A stretch of DNA of 64,000 nt. It comes from SAR324 cluster bacterium. GTDB taxonomy: Bacteria; SAR324; NAC60-12. The notes under the pieces are model-generated. The model did no database searches, was not told the DNA's origin, and saw only the letters and a list, made by a program, of their open reading frames with translations. Position 1 is the stretch's first letter. Every line of letters begins with the position of its first letter. Both the position numbers and the translations under genes were made by a program. The stretch lies in the NCBI GenBank assembly GCA_015231885.1, contig JADGAT010000005.1, positions 1-64,000 on the forward strand. The letters run 5' to 3'. Positions 26,407 through 34,875 of this stretch are shown one piece after another.

Positions 26407-29400
26407 TCACGCAGAGTGCGTGGTTTTTTTCTTTTTTTGCCTTTGTTTTTTTCGATCCCTGCTGGAAACATAGTTCTTCTTTCTGGCCGATGCTTTGGTG
26501 CGTGAGCGTGTTTGAGTATTATCGCCTTCAACCGTATCTGCGGAACTGTGATGGTAAGTGGGCTCTGGCGTTTGCGGGTCCACATGGAAGAATAGATAAC
26601 GAGGATGAGGCAATTTACCTCTATGGAAAAATTGGATAACCGATTCACGGGCTGTTTCGGTGATCAGTTTTTCAAATAAGGCAAATGCTTTTCTACGGTA
26701 CTCATCAATTGGTTTTTTCTGCGCATAGCCTGCCAAGCCTACTTCTTCTCGAAGATGATCCATTGACAGCAAGTGATTTTTCCAGCGCTCATCACCCGTC
26801 ATTAATAAAGTCTGACGTTGAATCAGAAGCAGCAGGGTTTCAAAAATTTCCTGCCGAAATACTGTATAGCTCTCTGAAAACTGCTGCCTGAATTCTGTTG
26901 AGATCTGATTGAGAAATTGGGCAATAGTTTCGTTTCCCTGAGCGGCACCATGCGTTTGGCAATATTCTCTAAAACGTTCAAACCAACCGTTACAAAAGTT
27001 TTGCAGTTTTTCCATTTCCGGATATGGAAAAGCCCAGGCCTCTGGTTCATAGTGCAACGCCAGCTGCAAATAGATGCCAATGACTTCTAAAAGTTCGCTA
27101 TCCTGGTATGTGTGAAAAAAGTCCTCTTGGAAGTGGTTGATTTTTGATTCATAATTATCTTCAGCAACTTGGTAGAGTTTTTGGATGATCTCGTCCTGCT
27201 GTAAAGTTGGAGTCTCCCATTCTTCATCAAGATGCATGTTGAAAAGATGAAAAAATTCCTGCTTGAATTCATCCCATTTCCATTGATCCTGGAATTTGTC
27301 GCTGCAGAACTCATCCATGATTGCCTCAATCATTTCGGCGCACATGTCCAAAAACCCATGGTGTATGTCATCACTCAAAATGGCTCGACGCTTCTCATAG
27401 ATGATGTTGCGTTGACGTTCCATGATGTCATCATATTCGAGCACATTTTTACGTGCAGTGAAATGCATGCCTTCCACTTTTTTCTGTGCATTGGCAATGG
27501 CTTTGCTTACAAAAACATGCTCAATGGGCATGTCTTCTTCGATTTGGAGGCGATCCATCCACCTGGCCAGTTTTTCTCCTCCAAAAATGCGGAGCAAGTG
27601 GTCTTCCATGGAAAGAAAAAATTGTGATTCTCCAGGGTCTCCCTGTCTTCCTGACCGTCCACGCAGCTGATTGTCAATACGGCGGCTGTCATGACGTGCT
27701 GTTCCCAGAATGAAGAGACCTCCTAGTTCTAGCACCTCAGACGCCAGCTTGATGTCAGTTCCTCGACCGGCCATGTTGGTAGCAATGGTGACAGCACCCT
27801 TTTGCCCTGCTTGCTTAATGATCTCAGCTTCTTGTTCATGAAATTTTGCATTGAGCACGCGATGTGAAATATTCTTTTGGTTCAGGCGGTTGCTGATCAA
27901 TTCTGATGTTTCCACCGAGACGGTTCCTACCAGAACAGGCTGTCCCTTTTCATGCAACTCCACCACTTTATTGGCGATGGCATTGTACTTGGCATCCTCT
28001 GTCTTGTAGATAACATCGGGATGATCCTGACGAATGATGGTTTGGTTTGTTGGAATGACCACAACCCCCAGGTTATAGATTTTCTTGAATTCATCTTTTT
28101 CGGTTTCAGCGGTTCCCGTCATGCCTGCCAATTTTCGATAAAGGCGAAAATAGTTTTGGAAGGTGACCGAAGCCAATGTCTGGCTTTCCATTTCGACCCG
28201 AACCCGTTCTTTTGCTTCCAATGCCTGGTGCAGTCCATCACTGTAGCGCCGTCCCTGCATCAAACGGCCGGTGAAATCATCAACAATCACGACTTTACCA
28301 TTTTGTACGACATAATCGACATCTCGATTGAAGATCAAGTGTGCTTTCAATGCTTGATTGACATGATGCAATGTAGAGGTATTCACCCGGTCAAAGAGGC
28401 TTTTCAGTACTTCGACATGAGGGAGTATATGGGATTGCAGCAGTCTTGTTTTTTCTTCCCCGATGGTACTGCGTAATGCTTCCAGAAAGGCCTCAATGGT
28501 TTCATACTCCAAGTCTTTCATTGTTTTCAATTCAGGGAGCACAGATTTTATTTCCGGATTGGATTCCAAGGTGCTCAATCCTTTCTCAGAAATTCGAAAT
28601 GTGGGAAGCAGCAATCCCTGATATGCTTCTTTGAGGATGATAGATTTGAATTGAGCCGTTTGTTCTTCTCCAATTTTTTGAGAAAGATGAGCTAACAGGT
28701 CCTCCTCATGGCGGTATTCAATCCCTACGGTATTGTGTAACCCATTGATGATGGATTCGTCATGGATCTCTGATTCTAATTTTGCCAGACCTTCCTGGGT
28801 CAACTGATAGCGTTCCAGGTTATACAAAAGTTGTTCTATTTTCCCTGCACCACGATCCGTCAGGGCAACATACCTGGATTTTTCATCCAGCGTGTAATCG
28901 CCTTCACGCACAATATCGCGGTCTTCTTTTTCTTCCCAGTCTTCATCGATACCATAAGTTTCCTGCTGGGTCAGCTGCGGGACTTCTATTTTTTGGAGTT
29001 CGCGCTGCAGTTGGGATTTGTTGACCAATTGATTGATGGTGACATATTTGTCTATGTTGTCATCAGTGGGGCCACTGATGATGAGTGGTGTTCGTGCTTC
29101 ATCAATGAGGATACTGTCTACCTCATCCACAATGGCAAACGCGAATTCACGCTGTACATAATCTGCAAGATCCATCTTCATATTGTCGCGTAAATAATCA
29201 AACCCGTATTCATTGTTAGTTCCGTAGGTGATGTCCTGTCTGTAATTGAATTGTCGGTCTGATTGGCTGGAGTCGTGCTGGATCAATCCAACGCTGATTC
29301 CCAGGAAATTATAAATCCTGCCCATCCACTCACTATCACGTTTTGCCAGGTAATCGTTGGGGGTCACGATGTGCACCCCTCTTCCCGTCAACGCATTCAG

Positions 29401-29964
29401 GTAAGAGGGACAGGTGGATGCCAGTGTTTTTCCTTCTCCTGTCTGCATTTCTGCGATATTCCCTTCGTGGAGCGCAATTCCACCGATCAGCTGCACATCA
29501 TAATGTCGTTCCCCAAGCACTCTTACTGCGGCTTCGCGAACTAGAGCAAATGCCTCAGGCAAAACGGAGTCCAGTATTTCAGAAGCATCTTCCTGGATAT
29601 GTCGCTTTGCTGCAAACCTTGTTTCTTCTAGCTGTTCTTCCAGAATTCTGTTTTCAATTTCTTTCAGTAATTCGTCTTGAGATAAATAATTTTTACCCTT
29701 CAGCCCTTTCAGTTGTTTCCAGATCGTATCGGAGGAAAGTTCAGATTCCAGTTTAAATAAGCTTTGCTCTGTTAAAGTAAACCGTGTATTTTCTCGGACA
29801 CGCTTTTTCAATGCTTCTGTTCTGGTAGGAAATTCATGATCCTGCAGTTTTTGTATTTCCGGTTCGAGAGCATTGATTTTCGCTACGATTTTATGGTAGC
29901 GCTTCAGTGTCTTTTCGTTTTCATTGCCAAACAGATTAGAGACTTTTGTTAAAAGGGATGCCAT
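26407..29964 (-). CDS. secA: Preprotein translocase ATPase SecA (extra-long form)
   Basis: Motor ATPase that drives proteins through SecYEG. It has 1185 residues compared with about 900 in E. coli. Walker A is QTGEGKT at 174-180, against about 102-109 in E. coli, showing an N-terminal insertion of about 70 residues. Other marks are VDEVDSILIDEARTP, RDVDYVVQNGKVVIVDDFTG, YRKLAGMTGTAETE and QLRGRSGRQGDPG. A second insertion of about 200 residues, rich in Glu and Leu, lies between about residues 310 and 530 in the preprotein cross-linking domain. The C-terminus is strongly basic (RKKQRQKKKK) and lacks the usual zinc-binding cysteines. No other full-length secA is seen here. Confidence 0.95.
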   Translation of the reverse strand: MASLLTKVSNLFGNENEKTLKRYHKIVAKINALEPEIQKLQDHEFPTRTEALKKRVRENTRFTLTEQSLFKLESELSSDTIWKQLKGLKGKNYLSQDELLKEIENRILEEQLEETRFAAKRHIQEDASEILDSVLPEAFALVREAAVRVLGERHYDVQLIGGIALHEGNIAEMQTGEGKTLASTCPSYLNALTGRGVHIVTPNDYLAKRDSEWMGRIYNFLGISVGLIQHDSSQSDRQFNYRQDITYGTNNEYGFDYLRDNMKMDLADYVQREFAFAIVDEVDSILIDEARTPLIISGPTDDNIDKYVTINQLVNKSQLQRELQKIEVPQLTQQETYGIDEDWEEKEDRDIVREGDYTLDEKSRYVALTDRGAGKIEQLLYNLERYQLTQEGLAKLESEIHDESIINGLHNTVGIEYRHEEDLLAHLSQKIGEEQTAQFKSIILKEAYQGLLLPTFRISEKGLSTLESNPEIKSVLPELKTMKDLEYETIEAFLEALRSTIGEEKTRLLQSHILPHVEVLKSLFDRVNTSTLHHVNQALKAHLIFNRDVDYVVQNGKVVIVDDFTGRLMQGRRYSDGLHQALEAKERVRVEMESQTLASVTFQNYFRLYRKLAGMTGTAETEKDEFKKIYNLGVVVIPTNQTIIRQDHPDVIYKTEDAKYNAIANKVVELHEKGQPVLVGTVSVETSELISNRLNQKNISHRVLNAKFHEQEAEIIKQAGQKGAVTIATNMAGRGTDIKLASEVLELGGLFILGTARHDSRRIDNQLRGRSGRQGDPGESQFFLSMEDHLLRIFGGEKLARWMDRLQIEEDMPIEHVFVSKAIANAQKKVEGMHFTARKNVLEYDDIMERQRNIIYEKRRAILSDDIHHGFLDMCAEMIEAIMDEFCSDKFQDQWKWDEFKQEFFHLFNMHLDEEWETPTLQQDEIIQKLYQVAEDNYESKINHFQEDFFHTYQDSELLEVIGIYLQLALHYEPEAWAFPYPEMEKLQNFCNGWFERFREYCQTHGAAQGNETIAQFLNQISTEFRQQFSESYTVFRQEIFETLLLLIQRQTLLMTGDERWKNHLLSMDHLREEVGLAGYAQKKPIDEYRRKAFALFEKLITETARESVIQFFHRGKLPHPRYLFFHVDPQTPEPTYHHSSADTVEGDNTQTRSRTKASARKKNYVSSRDRKKQRQKKKKTTHSA

Positions 29965-30083
29965 AAATTATTCTTATAGATTTTGAGATTTTGATGTATT
30001 GCGTTAGAATATGATAGAGATTGTTGTAATGCAGCAGTCAAGGGGTTGAAAAAATCATGTAAATCGATTAAGGGTAGATTACC

Positions 30084-30254
30084 ATGAAAAAAAGACAAGA
30101 CCAATTTTTACAAGCAATTCGATGGGGATTGATTGTCTTTTTTTTTGGGATAATGTTTTTTGGTTTTTTTATGAATTATCAGCGCTCCCTTTCCCGAAAA
30201 CAAGTTCCAAAAATTGAAACTAAAATAGCCGATGCTCCTGAAAAAAAAGAATAA
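30084..30254 (+). CDS. 56-residue single-pass membrane protein
   Basis: A short ORF divergent from secA. AAGGG lies eight bases before the ATG. The protein has a short basic N-terminus, one hydrophobic helix (GLIVFFFGIMFFGFFM) and a charged tail ending DAPEKKE. Its 3' end is directly followed by, or overlaps, the possible starts of the ankyrin gene (an in-frame ATG at 30232 in the other frame), so the two are likely co-expressed. Function unknown. Confidence 0.55.
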   Translation: MKKRQDQFLQAIRWGLIVFFFGIMFFGFFMNYQRSLSRKQVPKIETKIADAPEKKE

Positions 30255-30258
30255 GCTC

Positions 30259-31431
30259 ATGAATGTTGATAAGGCAGGCAGAACAATGGTGTTCCTGATA
30301 GCGTGCTTGATTTTCTTTGCCCAAGGCGTGTCCCTCTATGCTCAGCAAACAACAACAGGTTTGTCTGTGAAGAGTACTAAAACGAATCGTCATCCACAAA
30401 CTTTGATAGAATCCATTCGTCAGGATTTACCAATGCTGGCGGAAGAATTCATTCAGCAGCGAGTGGGCATTACCGTCAAAGATAAACAGGGAAGAACAGC
30501 CTTGATCTGGGCTGCCTTCAAAGGGCAGTCGGGAATTGTCAAGCAGCTGGCTGAAAAGGGCGTCGATATCAATGCAAAGGATTATGAGGGCATGAATGCC
30601 TTAATGTATGCGGCGATGGAAGGGAAAACAACATTGCTGGAATGGCTGTGTCAGCATGGCGCCAAAGTGAATGCTCAGGACAACTTGGGCCGGACTCCTT
30701 TGATGTATGCGGCTTTATATGGGCAGCCCAGCATCATTCCAATCCTTTTGGGTTATGGAGCCGATACACAAATAAAAAACCACAAGGGAATGACAGCGTT
30801 ACAATTGGTTCAGTTCAAAAGTAATCCTCAGGTTGAAATGCTGCTCCGTCAGCTACCGATGAAAAGGTCACGCCAATCCACTCCGAAAATTAAAAGAACG
30901 CTTCAGGTACAGCTCCCTGTTTCCCCTAAAATGAGGTCTTTCAAAAAAAAGAGAATAGCAGCAAACACTCCGTCTCCTTCCCTTCCTTCCAAACCTGTGT
31001 CAACAGATCCTCTTCCGGTGTTGCCGATGAAAGTGCACGCCTCCATGGTCTCCATCGAAGATGGGTACTCGCTCAAACAAGCTGCTATTGAAGGCAACAG
31101 CCGCCAGGTTCTGCAGTTGATCTCAAGAGGAGTTGCCGTTGACTATCGAGACACTGATGGAATGACAGCATTGATGTGGGCATCGCGTTATGGTCATACC
31201 GCTACGGCGAAATTGTTGATTGATCAAGGGGCCGATGTCTATTTGAAAGAATATATTTTTAACTGGAACCCCCTGATGTGGGCCGGACGGTACGGTCATA
31301 CGTCCACTGTGAAACTATTAGTTGCTGCAGGAAGTGATGCACGTGCTACGGATAAACACGGTTGGACGGTGCTCGATTTGGCTCTGTCCAATTATAAAAA
31401 GGATATTGTTAAATTTTTGGAAAGTCGGTAG
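30259..31431 (+). CDS. Exported ankyrin-repeat protein
   Basis: A protein of about 390 residues with a signal peptide (TMVFLIACLIFFAQGVSLYAQ). Two blocks of ankyrin repeats (GRTALIWAAFKGQSGIVKQL, GMNALMYAAMEGK, GRTPLMYAALYGQ and later GMTALMWASRYGHTATAKLL, NPLMWAGRYGHTSTVKLL) flank a Pro/Ser/Lys-rich linker of about 70 residues. Ankyrin blocks bind other proteins; the partner is presumably in the periplasm. Starts at 30232, 30259 and 30286 are all possible; the last puts the signal peptide at the very N-terminus. The stop lies just before a family A repeat. Confidence 0.85.
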   Translation: MNVDKAGRTMVFLIACLIFFAQGVSLYAQQTTTGLSVKSTKTNRHPQTLIESIRQDLPMLAEEFIQQRVGITVKDKQGRTALIWAAFKGQSGIVKQLAEKGVDINAKDYEGMNALMYAAMEGKTTLLEWLCQHGAKVNAQDNLGRTPLMYAALYGQPSIIPILLGYGADTQIKNHKGMTALQLVQFKSNPQVEMLLRQLPMKRSRQSTPKIKRTLQVQLPVSPKMRSFKKKRIAANTPSPSLPSKPVSTDPLPVLPMKVHASMVSIEDGYSLKQAAIEGNSRQVLQLISRGVAVDYRDTDGMTALMWASRYGHTATAKLLIDQGADVYLKEYIFNWNPLMWAGRYGHTSTVKLLVAAGSDARATDKHGWTVLDLALSNYKKDIVKFLESR

Positions 31432-31432
31432 T

Positions 31433-31536
31433 TTGGGAACCAAAATTAAATAACGCCTCTTTTTTAGAAAATCCACCCTGGCCTTCTTTACCAAAGGAGG
31501 GATTGTTGTTGGAAGTTATTTAATTCTTATGCCTTA
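31433..31536. repeat. Short interspersed repeat, family A copy 2
   Basis: About 104 bp in the gap between the ankyrin gene and the CheX-PP2C gene. The right end GGAAGTTATTTAATTCT (31511-31527) is the exact reverse complement of the left end of copy 1 (2329-2345), and its own left end (AATTAAATAAC at 31444) matches copy 1 at 17 of 22 positions. The centre can form a CCCT...AGGG stem. It may work as a terminator-like structure for the ankyrin gene. Confidence 0.65.
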
Positions 31537-31560
31537 TAAATTATCAACAACCGAGGAAAA

Positions 31561-32913
31561 TTGAACTATCATCAAACCGCCATACAAGAGAAGTTAAGTA
31601 AGCCCATTCAAATCCTCTATGTAAAGGTTGCCAGTCAAATGACAAAGATCTTTTTACAGGTACTGGAAGATCTTTTGGGGCTTCAAGTCATTGCCGAGAG
31701 AGAGGACAGCGACTTCTTCCCCACATTGTCTGCTAAAAAAACAGTACTGGGAACCGTTGATATCATCGGAACGGTCGTGGGTTCTTTTGGAATTTCGATG
31801 GATGAGCAGACATTGTCTGATCTTTTAGGAATGGGAGTGCTGCCTGCGTTAGACGAGCGCGGAGATATCAGACAGGGCTGTGGTGATTTCCTCAAAGAAG
31901 TCTTGAATCAAGTCAGCGCTCCTTGTATCAAATTGCTGCAACCTGAATACGATGTGACCTTGTTTGCTCCTAAAGTTATTTATGGGGAGGCTCAGTTTCC
32001 CAAAAGTATCTGCATTGAGCGAACAATGATGACCGATCATGGTGAGTTTTATTTTTATTTTTACCTCGATTTCACCAGGCTGGATTTAGCTGACTTAGCA
32101 AAAGAATTGACTGCAGCAAATTCTCAACTCCTCGAAGTCAATGAAAAACTGCAGCAATCGGAAAAATTATTACGAGCACACAATGAGACCATGCAGGAGG
32201 ATTTAGCACTTGCCGTGGACTTTCAACAGTCCCTTTTACCTAAAATCCCCAGAATTGGCTTCCTGCAGATAGTATCGTGCTACATTCCTTATTCGGGAGT
32301 TTCTGGCGATATTTATGATATTTCTCTCAATCGTGAAGGAGACATCAGTATTTTTTTGGGAGATGCGACAGGGCATGGAATTGCAGCAGCATTCATGACG
32401 ATGATGGTCCAAATAGGACTGGATAATATTCCACAAAACTTTCCTGTTCATGAGGTGATGCATCACTTGAATATGCTGCTGTCTGTTCGTGATACTGGAA
32501 AATCATTGACATCGGTCTTTGTCAGAGTTTCTCAAGCCGGGGCATTGTCAGTCGCTCAGGCAGGGCATCCTCCATTGATTCTGATTCCTGCGGATGAGTC
32601 CGAGGTCACTTTATTTGAGGAAGGAGGATTGGCCCTGGGATTGTTTAAAGATGAACCCATTCCTTATGTACAGGAAACCTGTCAATTGAAGGATGGTGAT
32701 AAATTTTTTATTTATACAGATGGTATCATTGAATGGGAAAATGAAAACAAAGTGCGCTTTGGAGTGAATCGCCTGGTTGAATTTTTCAAAGCAAACAGGA
32801 GGTTGGCACTGGATGTGATGCTCGATGCCCTCATGAAGCATCTTCATGATTTTTCCCAGGGAATAGAAAGTGGAGATGATGTCTCCATCCTTGGATTTCA
32901 GTTCATGGAATAA
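31561..32913 (+). CDS. CheX-like domain fused to SpoIIE-type PP2C phosphatase
   Basis: A 450-residue signalling phosphatase. Residues about 15-175 resemble a CheX/CheC-type domain: the strand VDIIGTVVGSFGISM, the helix around LSDLLGMGV and the acidic-polar helix GCGDFLKEVLNQVSAP in place of the usual E..N active pair (D and N are present). A coiled coil (about 180-215) links to a PP2C domain at about 220-450 with GVSGDIYDI, LGDATGHGIAAAF, IYTDGIIEWE and GDDVSIL. The start is a TTG with GAGG eight bases upstream. The CheY-like gene follows 91 bases later. Confidence 0.88.
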   Translation: MNYHQTAIQEKLSKPIQILYVKVASQMTKIFLQVLEDLLGLQVIAEREDSDFFPTLSAKKTVLGTVDIIGTVVGSFGISMDEQTLSDLLGMGVLPALDERGDIRQGCGDFLKEVLNQVSAPCIKLLQPEYDVTLFAPKVIYGEAQFPKSICIERTMMTDHGEFYFYFYLDFTRLDLADLAKELTAANSQLLEVNEKLQQSEKLLRAHNETMQEDLALAVDFQQSLLPKIPRIGFLQIVSCYIPYSGVSGDIYDISLNREGDISIFLGDATGHGIAAAFMTMMVQIGLDNIPQNFPVHEVMHHLNMLLSVRDTGKSLTSVFVRVSQAGALSVAQAGHPPLILIPADESEVTLFEEGGLALGLFKDEPIPYVQETCQLKDGDKFFIYTDGIIEWENENKVRFGVNRLVEFFKANRRLALDVMLDALMKHLHDFSQGIESGDDVSILGFQFME

Positions 32914-33004
32914 ATGGATTGAAAGTATTGATCGATTTCGGTAAAAAAGATATTTATTCAACCATTCAATAACAACCGTACCATCCTAAAGAATAAGCTG
33001 CACT

Positions 33005-33385
33005 ATGGCACGAATATTACTTGTAGACGACAGTGCCTTCATTGTTGGAACGTTGAGACCCTTTTTAGAAAGTGAAGGTCATGAAATCGTAGCAGTAGGC
33101 ACTGATGGCAACGAAGGAGTGGCATTATTCCAGGAACACCATCCCGATTTAGTCTTACTGGATATTACGATGCCAAATAAGGATGGTCGGGCTTGTCTGG
33201 AAGAAATTCTAGAATTGGATGCCAAGGCCAAAGTGATCATGGTTTCTGCAATCCAGGATATGAAAATTTTTATGGAGTGCATGAAAAAAGGAGCTCTCAA
33301 CTTTATCCAGAAACCCCTCAAATTGAGAGATCCTGCCTTTTGTCTGGAGTTTCGAAAACTCATTGATGAGGCACTGACGCACTGA
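33005..33385 (+). CDS. Single-domain response regulator (CheY-like)
   Basis: A stand-alone receiver of 126 residues with the full active site: acidic pair LLVDDS, phosphoacceptor in LVLLDITMPNKDG, conserved Ser in MVSAIQD and lysine in FIQKPLK. There is no output domain. Its position directly after the CheX-PP2C gene suggests that it is either the substrate of the CheX-like domain or its control input. No histidine kinase gene of classic type is adjacent. Confidence 0.93.
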   Translation: MARILLVDDSAFIVGTLRPFLESEGHEIVAVGTDGNEGVALFQEHHPDLVLLDITMPNKDGRACLEEILELDAKAKVIMVSAIQDMKIFMECMKKGALNFIQKPLKLRDPAFCLEFRKLIDEALTH

Positions 33386-33517
33386 CCTACTCATTTGTTT
33401 TCCTACTTTCTATTCCCTCATAGAAAAATAACCGGTATTTGAATTATGCCTCTGTTTTTGGAATTCAGGGCACATCCCCTTATTGTTATCAGACGGTACA
33501 GTTGCGGCTACATAATC

Positions 33518-34462
33518 ATGCGGCCTTTGATCATCATTTGCCAGCTTGCTGTAATCTTTTTATTCTGCATGATGCCAACAACAACGTTTGCGATGGATGT
33601 GGTGTCTGAAGGAACCGTATGGTGGATTTGGCCCATTCTGCTGTTTGTCTTAACATTTCTGATTGGTGTGTTTGGAGTGATGGCCGGAATTGGAGGAGGG
33701 GTTCTGTTTGTTCCTCTGGTCAGCAGTTTTTTTCCGTTCCATATCGATTTTGTCAGAGGCGCCGGATTGTTGATCGCCTTGGGCAGCTCTCTGGCAGCAG
33801 CTCCCAATTTGCTGCAAAAAAACCTAGCCAGCCTCAAATTGGCCATTCCCTGTGCTTTAGTGGCATCCACCTTTTCTATTATTGGCGCTTTTGGCGGATT
33901 GTGGCTTTCCAGTATAAATTCTGCTTATATTCACACAAGCCTTGGAGTGCTGGTTCTTTTAGTTGTAGCTCTCATGCTTGCTTCAAAACGAACGGATTAC
34001 CCGCAAGTCCAACCAGGGAATTTCTTAACAGAAGCATTGCAACTCAACGGGATTTACTTTGAACCCACCCAAAACAGAGAAATTTCATGGACGGTGCACA
34101 GAACTGGAAAAGGGTTGGTTGCTTTTAGTGTGGTTGGGGTGTTGGCTGGTATGTTTGGATTGGGGGCCGGCTGGGCCAATGTTCCTGTTTTGAACTTATT
34201 GATGGGCGCTCCGTTGAAAGTAGCGGTTGCTACCAGCAGTTTTTCACTTTCTATCACCGATACTACGGCGGCCTGGATTTATTTTAACAAAGGAGGGGTT
34301 TTACCCATTATCATAATCCCTTCTATGGCAGGCATTATGCTAGGTGCGAAGATTGGAAGCCGTTTGTTATCCAAAGTGGAACCAGCCCTTATTCGAAAAA
34401 TGGTCATTGGTGTTTTGCTGTTGGCCGGTCTTCGCTCTTTATTGAAGGGATTTGGGATATGA
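33518..34462 (+). CDS. TauE/SafE-family sulfite/anion permease
   Basis: Inner-membrane transporter of about 314 residues with eight or nine hydrophobic helices in two related halves; each half has the family glycine motif (VFGVMAGIGGGVLFVPL and AGMFGLGAGWANVPVL). Members export or import sulfite, sulfoacetate or other organic anions. I favour the ATG at 33518, which begins a signal-like helix; the frame is open to an ATG at 33446. It overlaps the next membrane protein gene by four bases and converges on the hydrogenase operon. Confidence 0.88.
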   Translation: MRPLIIICQLAVIFLFCMMPTTTFAMDVVSEGTVWWIWPILLFVLTFLIGVFGVMAGIGGGVLFVPLVSSFFPFHIDFVRGAGLLIALGSSLAAAPNLLQKNLASLKLAIPCALVASTFSIIGAFGGLWLSSINSAYIHTSLGVLVLLVVALMLASKRTDYPQVQPGNFLTEALQLNGIYFEPTQNREISWTVHRTGKGLVAFSVVGVLAGMFGLGAGWANVPVLNLLMGAPLKVAVATSSFSLSITDTTAAWIYFNKGGVLPIIIIPSMAGIMLGAKIGSRLLSKVEPALIRKMVIGVLLLAGLRSLLKGFGI

Positions 34463-34872
34463 CACAAGAGTTTGAAAACCTGGAATGTCAGCAGGGGTAT
34501 GCGATGCTGCTCAAGCGAATCAGTAATCTGGGACTGGTGCTCTTATTTCTCACCTTCGGCCTTTATATCTTCGGAGTGCTGGAACCGTTGATTCCGTTAG
34601 AAAAACTGCCTCAGTACTGGAACTTACCGCTCAATGAGTACATTGAACAATCGGGTGCCCCGATAGGCTGGGGGTGGTTGAATCATCTCGGAAATGGAGA
34701 TTACTTGAGCTTCATCGGTCTGATCCTTCTTGCGGCTGTAGACGGGATCTGTTATGTTTTTCTATTTATCTTTTTTACCAAAAAAAAGAAACGCTTGTAC
34801 ATGGCTCTGGTGTCTGTTGAGCTTTTCCTGATTTTGCTGTCAGCATCGAACCTGATGCAATTTGGGCATTGA
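34459..34872 (+). CDS. Small membrane protein partner of the TauE permease
   Basis: A 137-residue protein with three hydrophobic helices (ISNLGLVLLFLTFGLYIFGV, LSFIGLILLAAVDGICYVFLFIFF and LYMALVSVELFLILLS) and a central loop ending in GWGWLNHLGNGDY. The four-base overlap with the permease gene points to a shared function. The layout recalls DUF1634-type proteins next to TauE permeases, but I cannot confirm that family by eye. It converges on the hydrogenase small-subunit gene with a three-base gap. Confidence 0.7.
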   Translation: MTQEFENLECQQGYAMLLKRISNLGLVLLFLTFGLYIFGVLEPLIPLEKLPQYWNLPLNEYIEQSGAPIGWGWLNHLGNGDYLSFIGLILLAAVDGICYVFLFIFFTKKKKRLYMALVSVELFLILLSASNLMQFGH

Positions 34873-34875
34873 ATA

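Noticed and set aside
27952-28476. 174-codon open frame on the plus strand opposite secA
   Set aside because: It lies wholly antisense to conserved SecA sequence, has no ribosome site, and its composition mirrors the secA codons.
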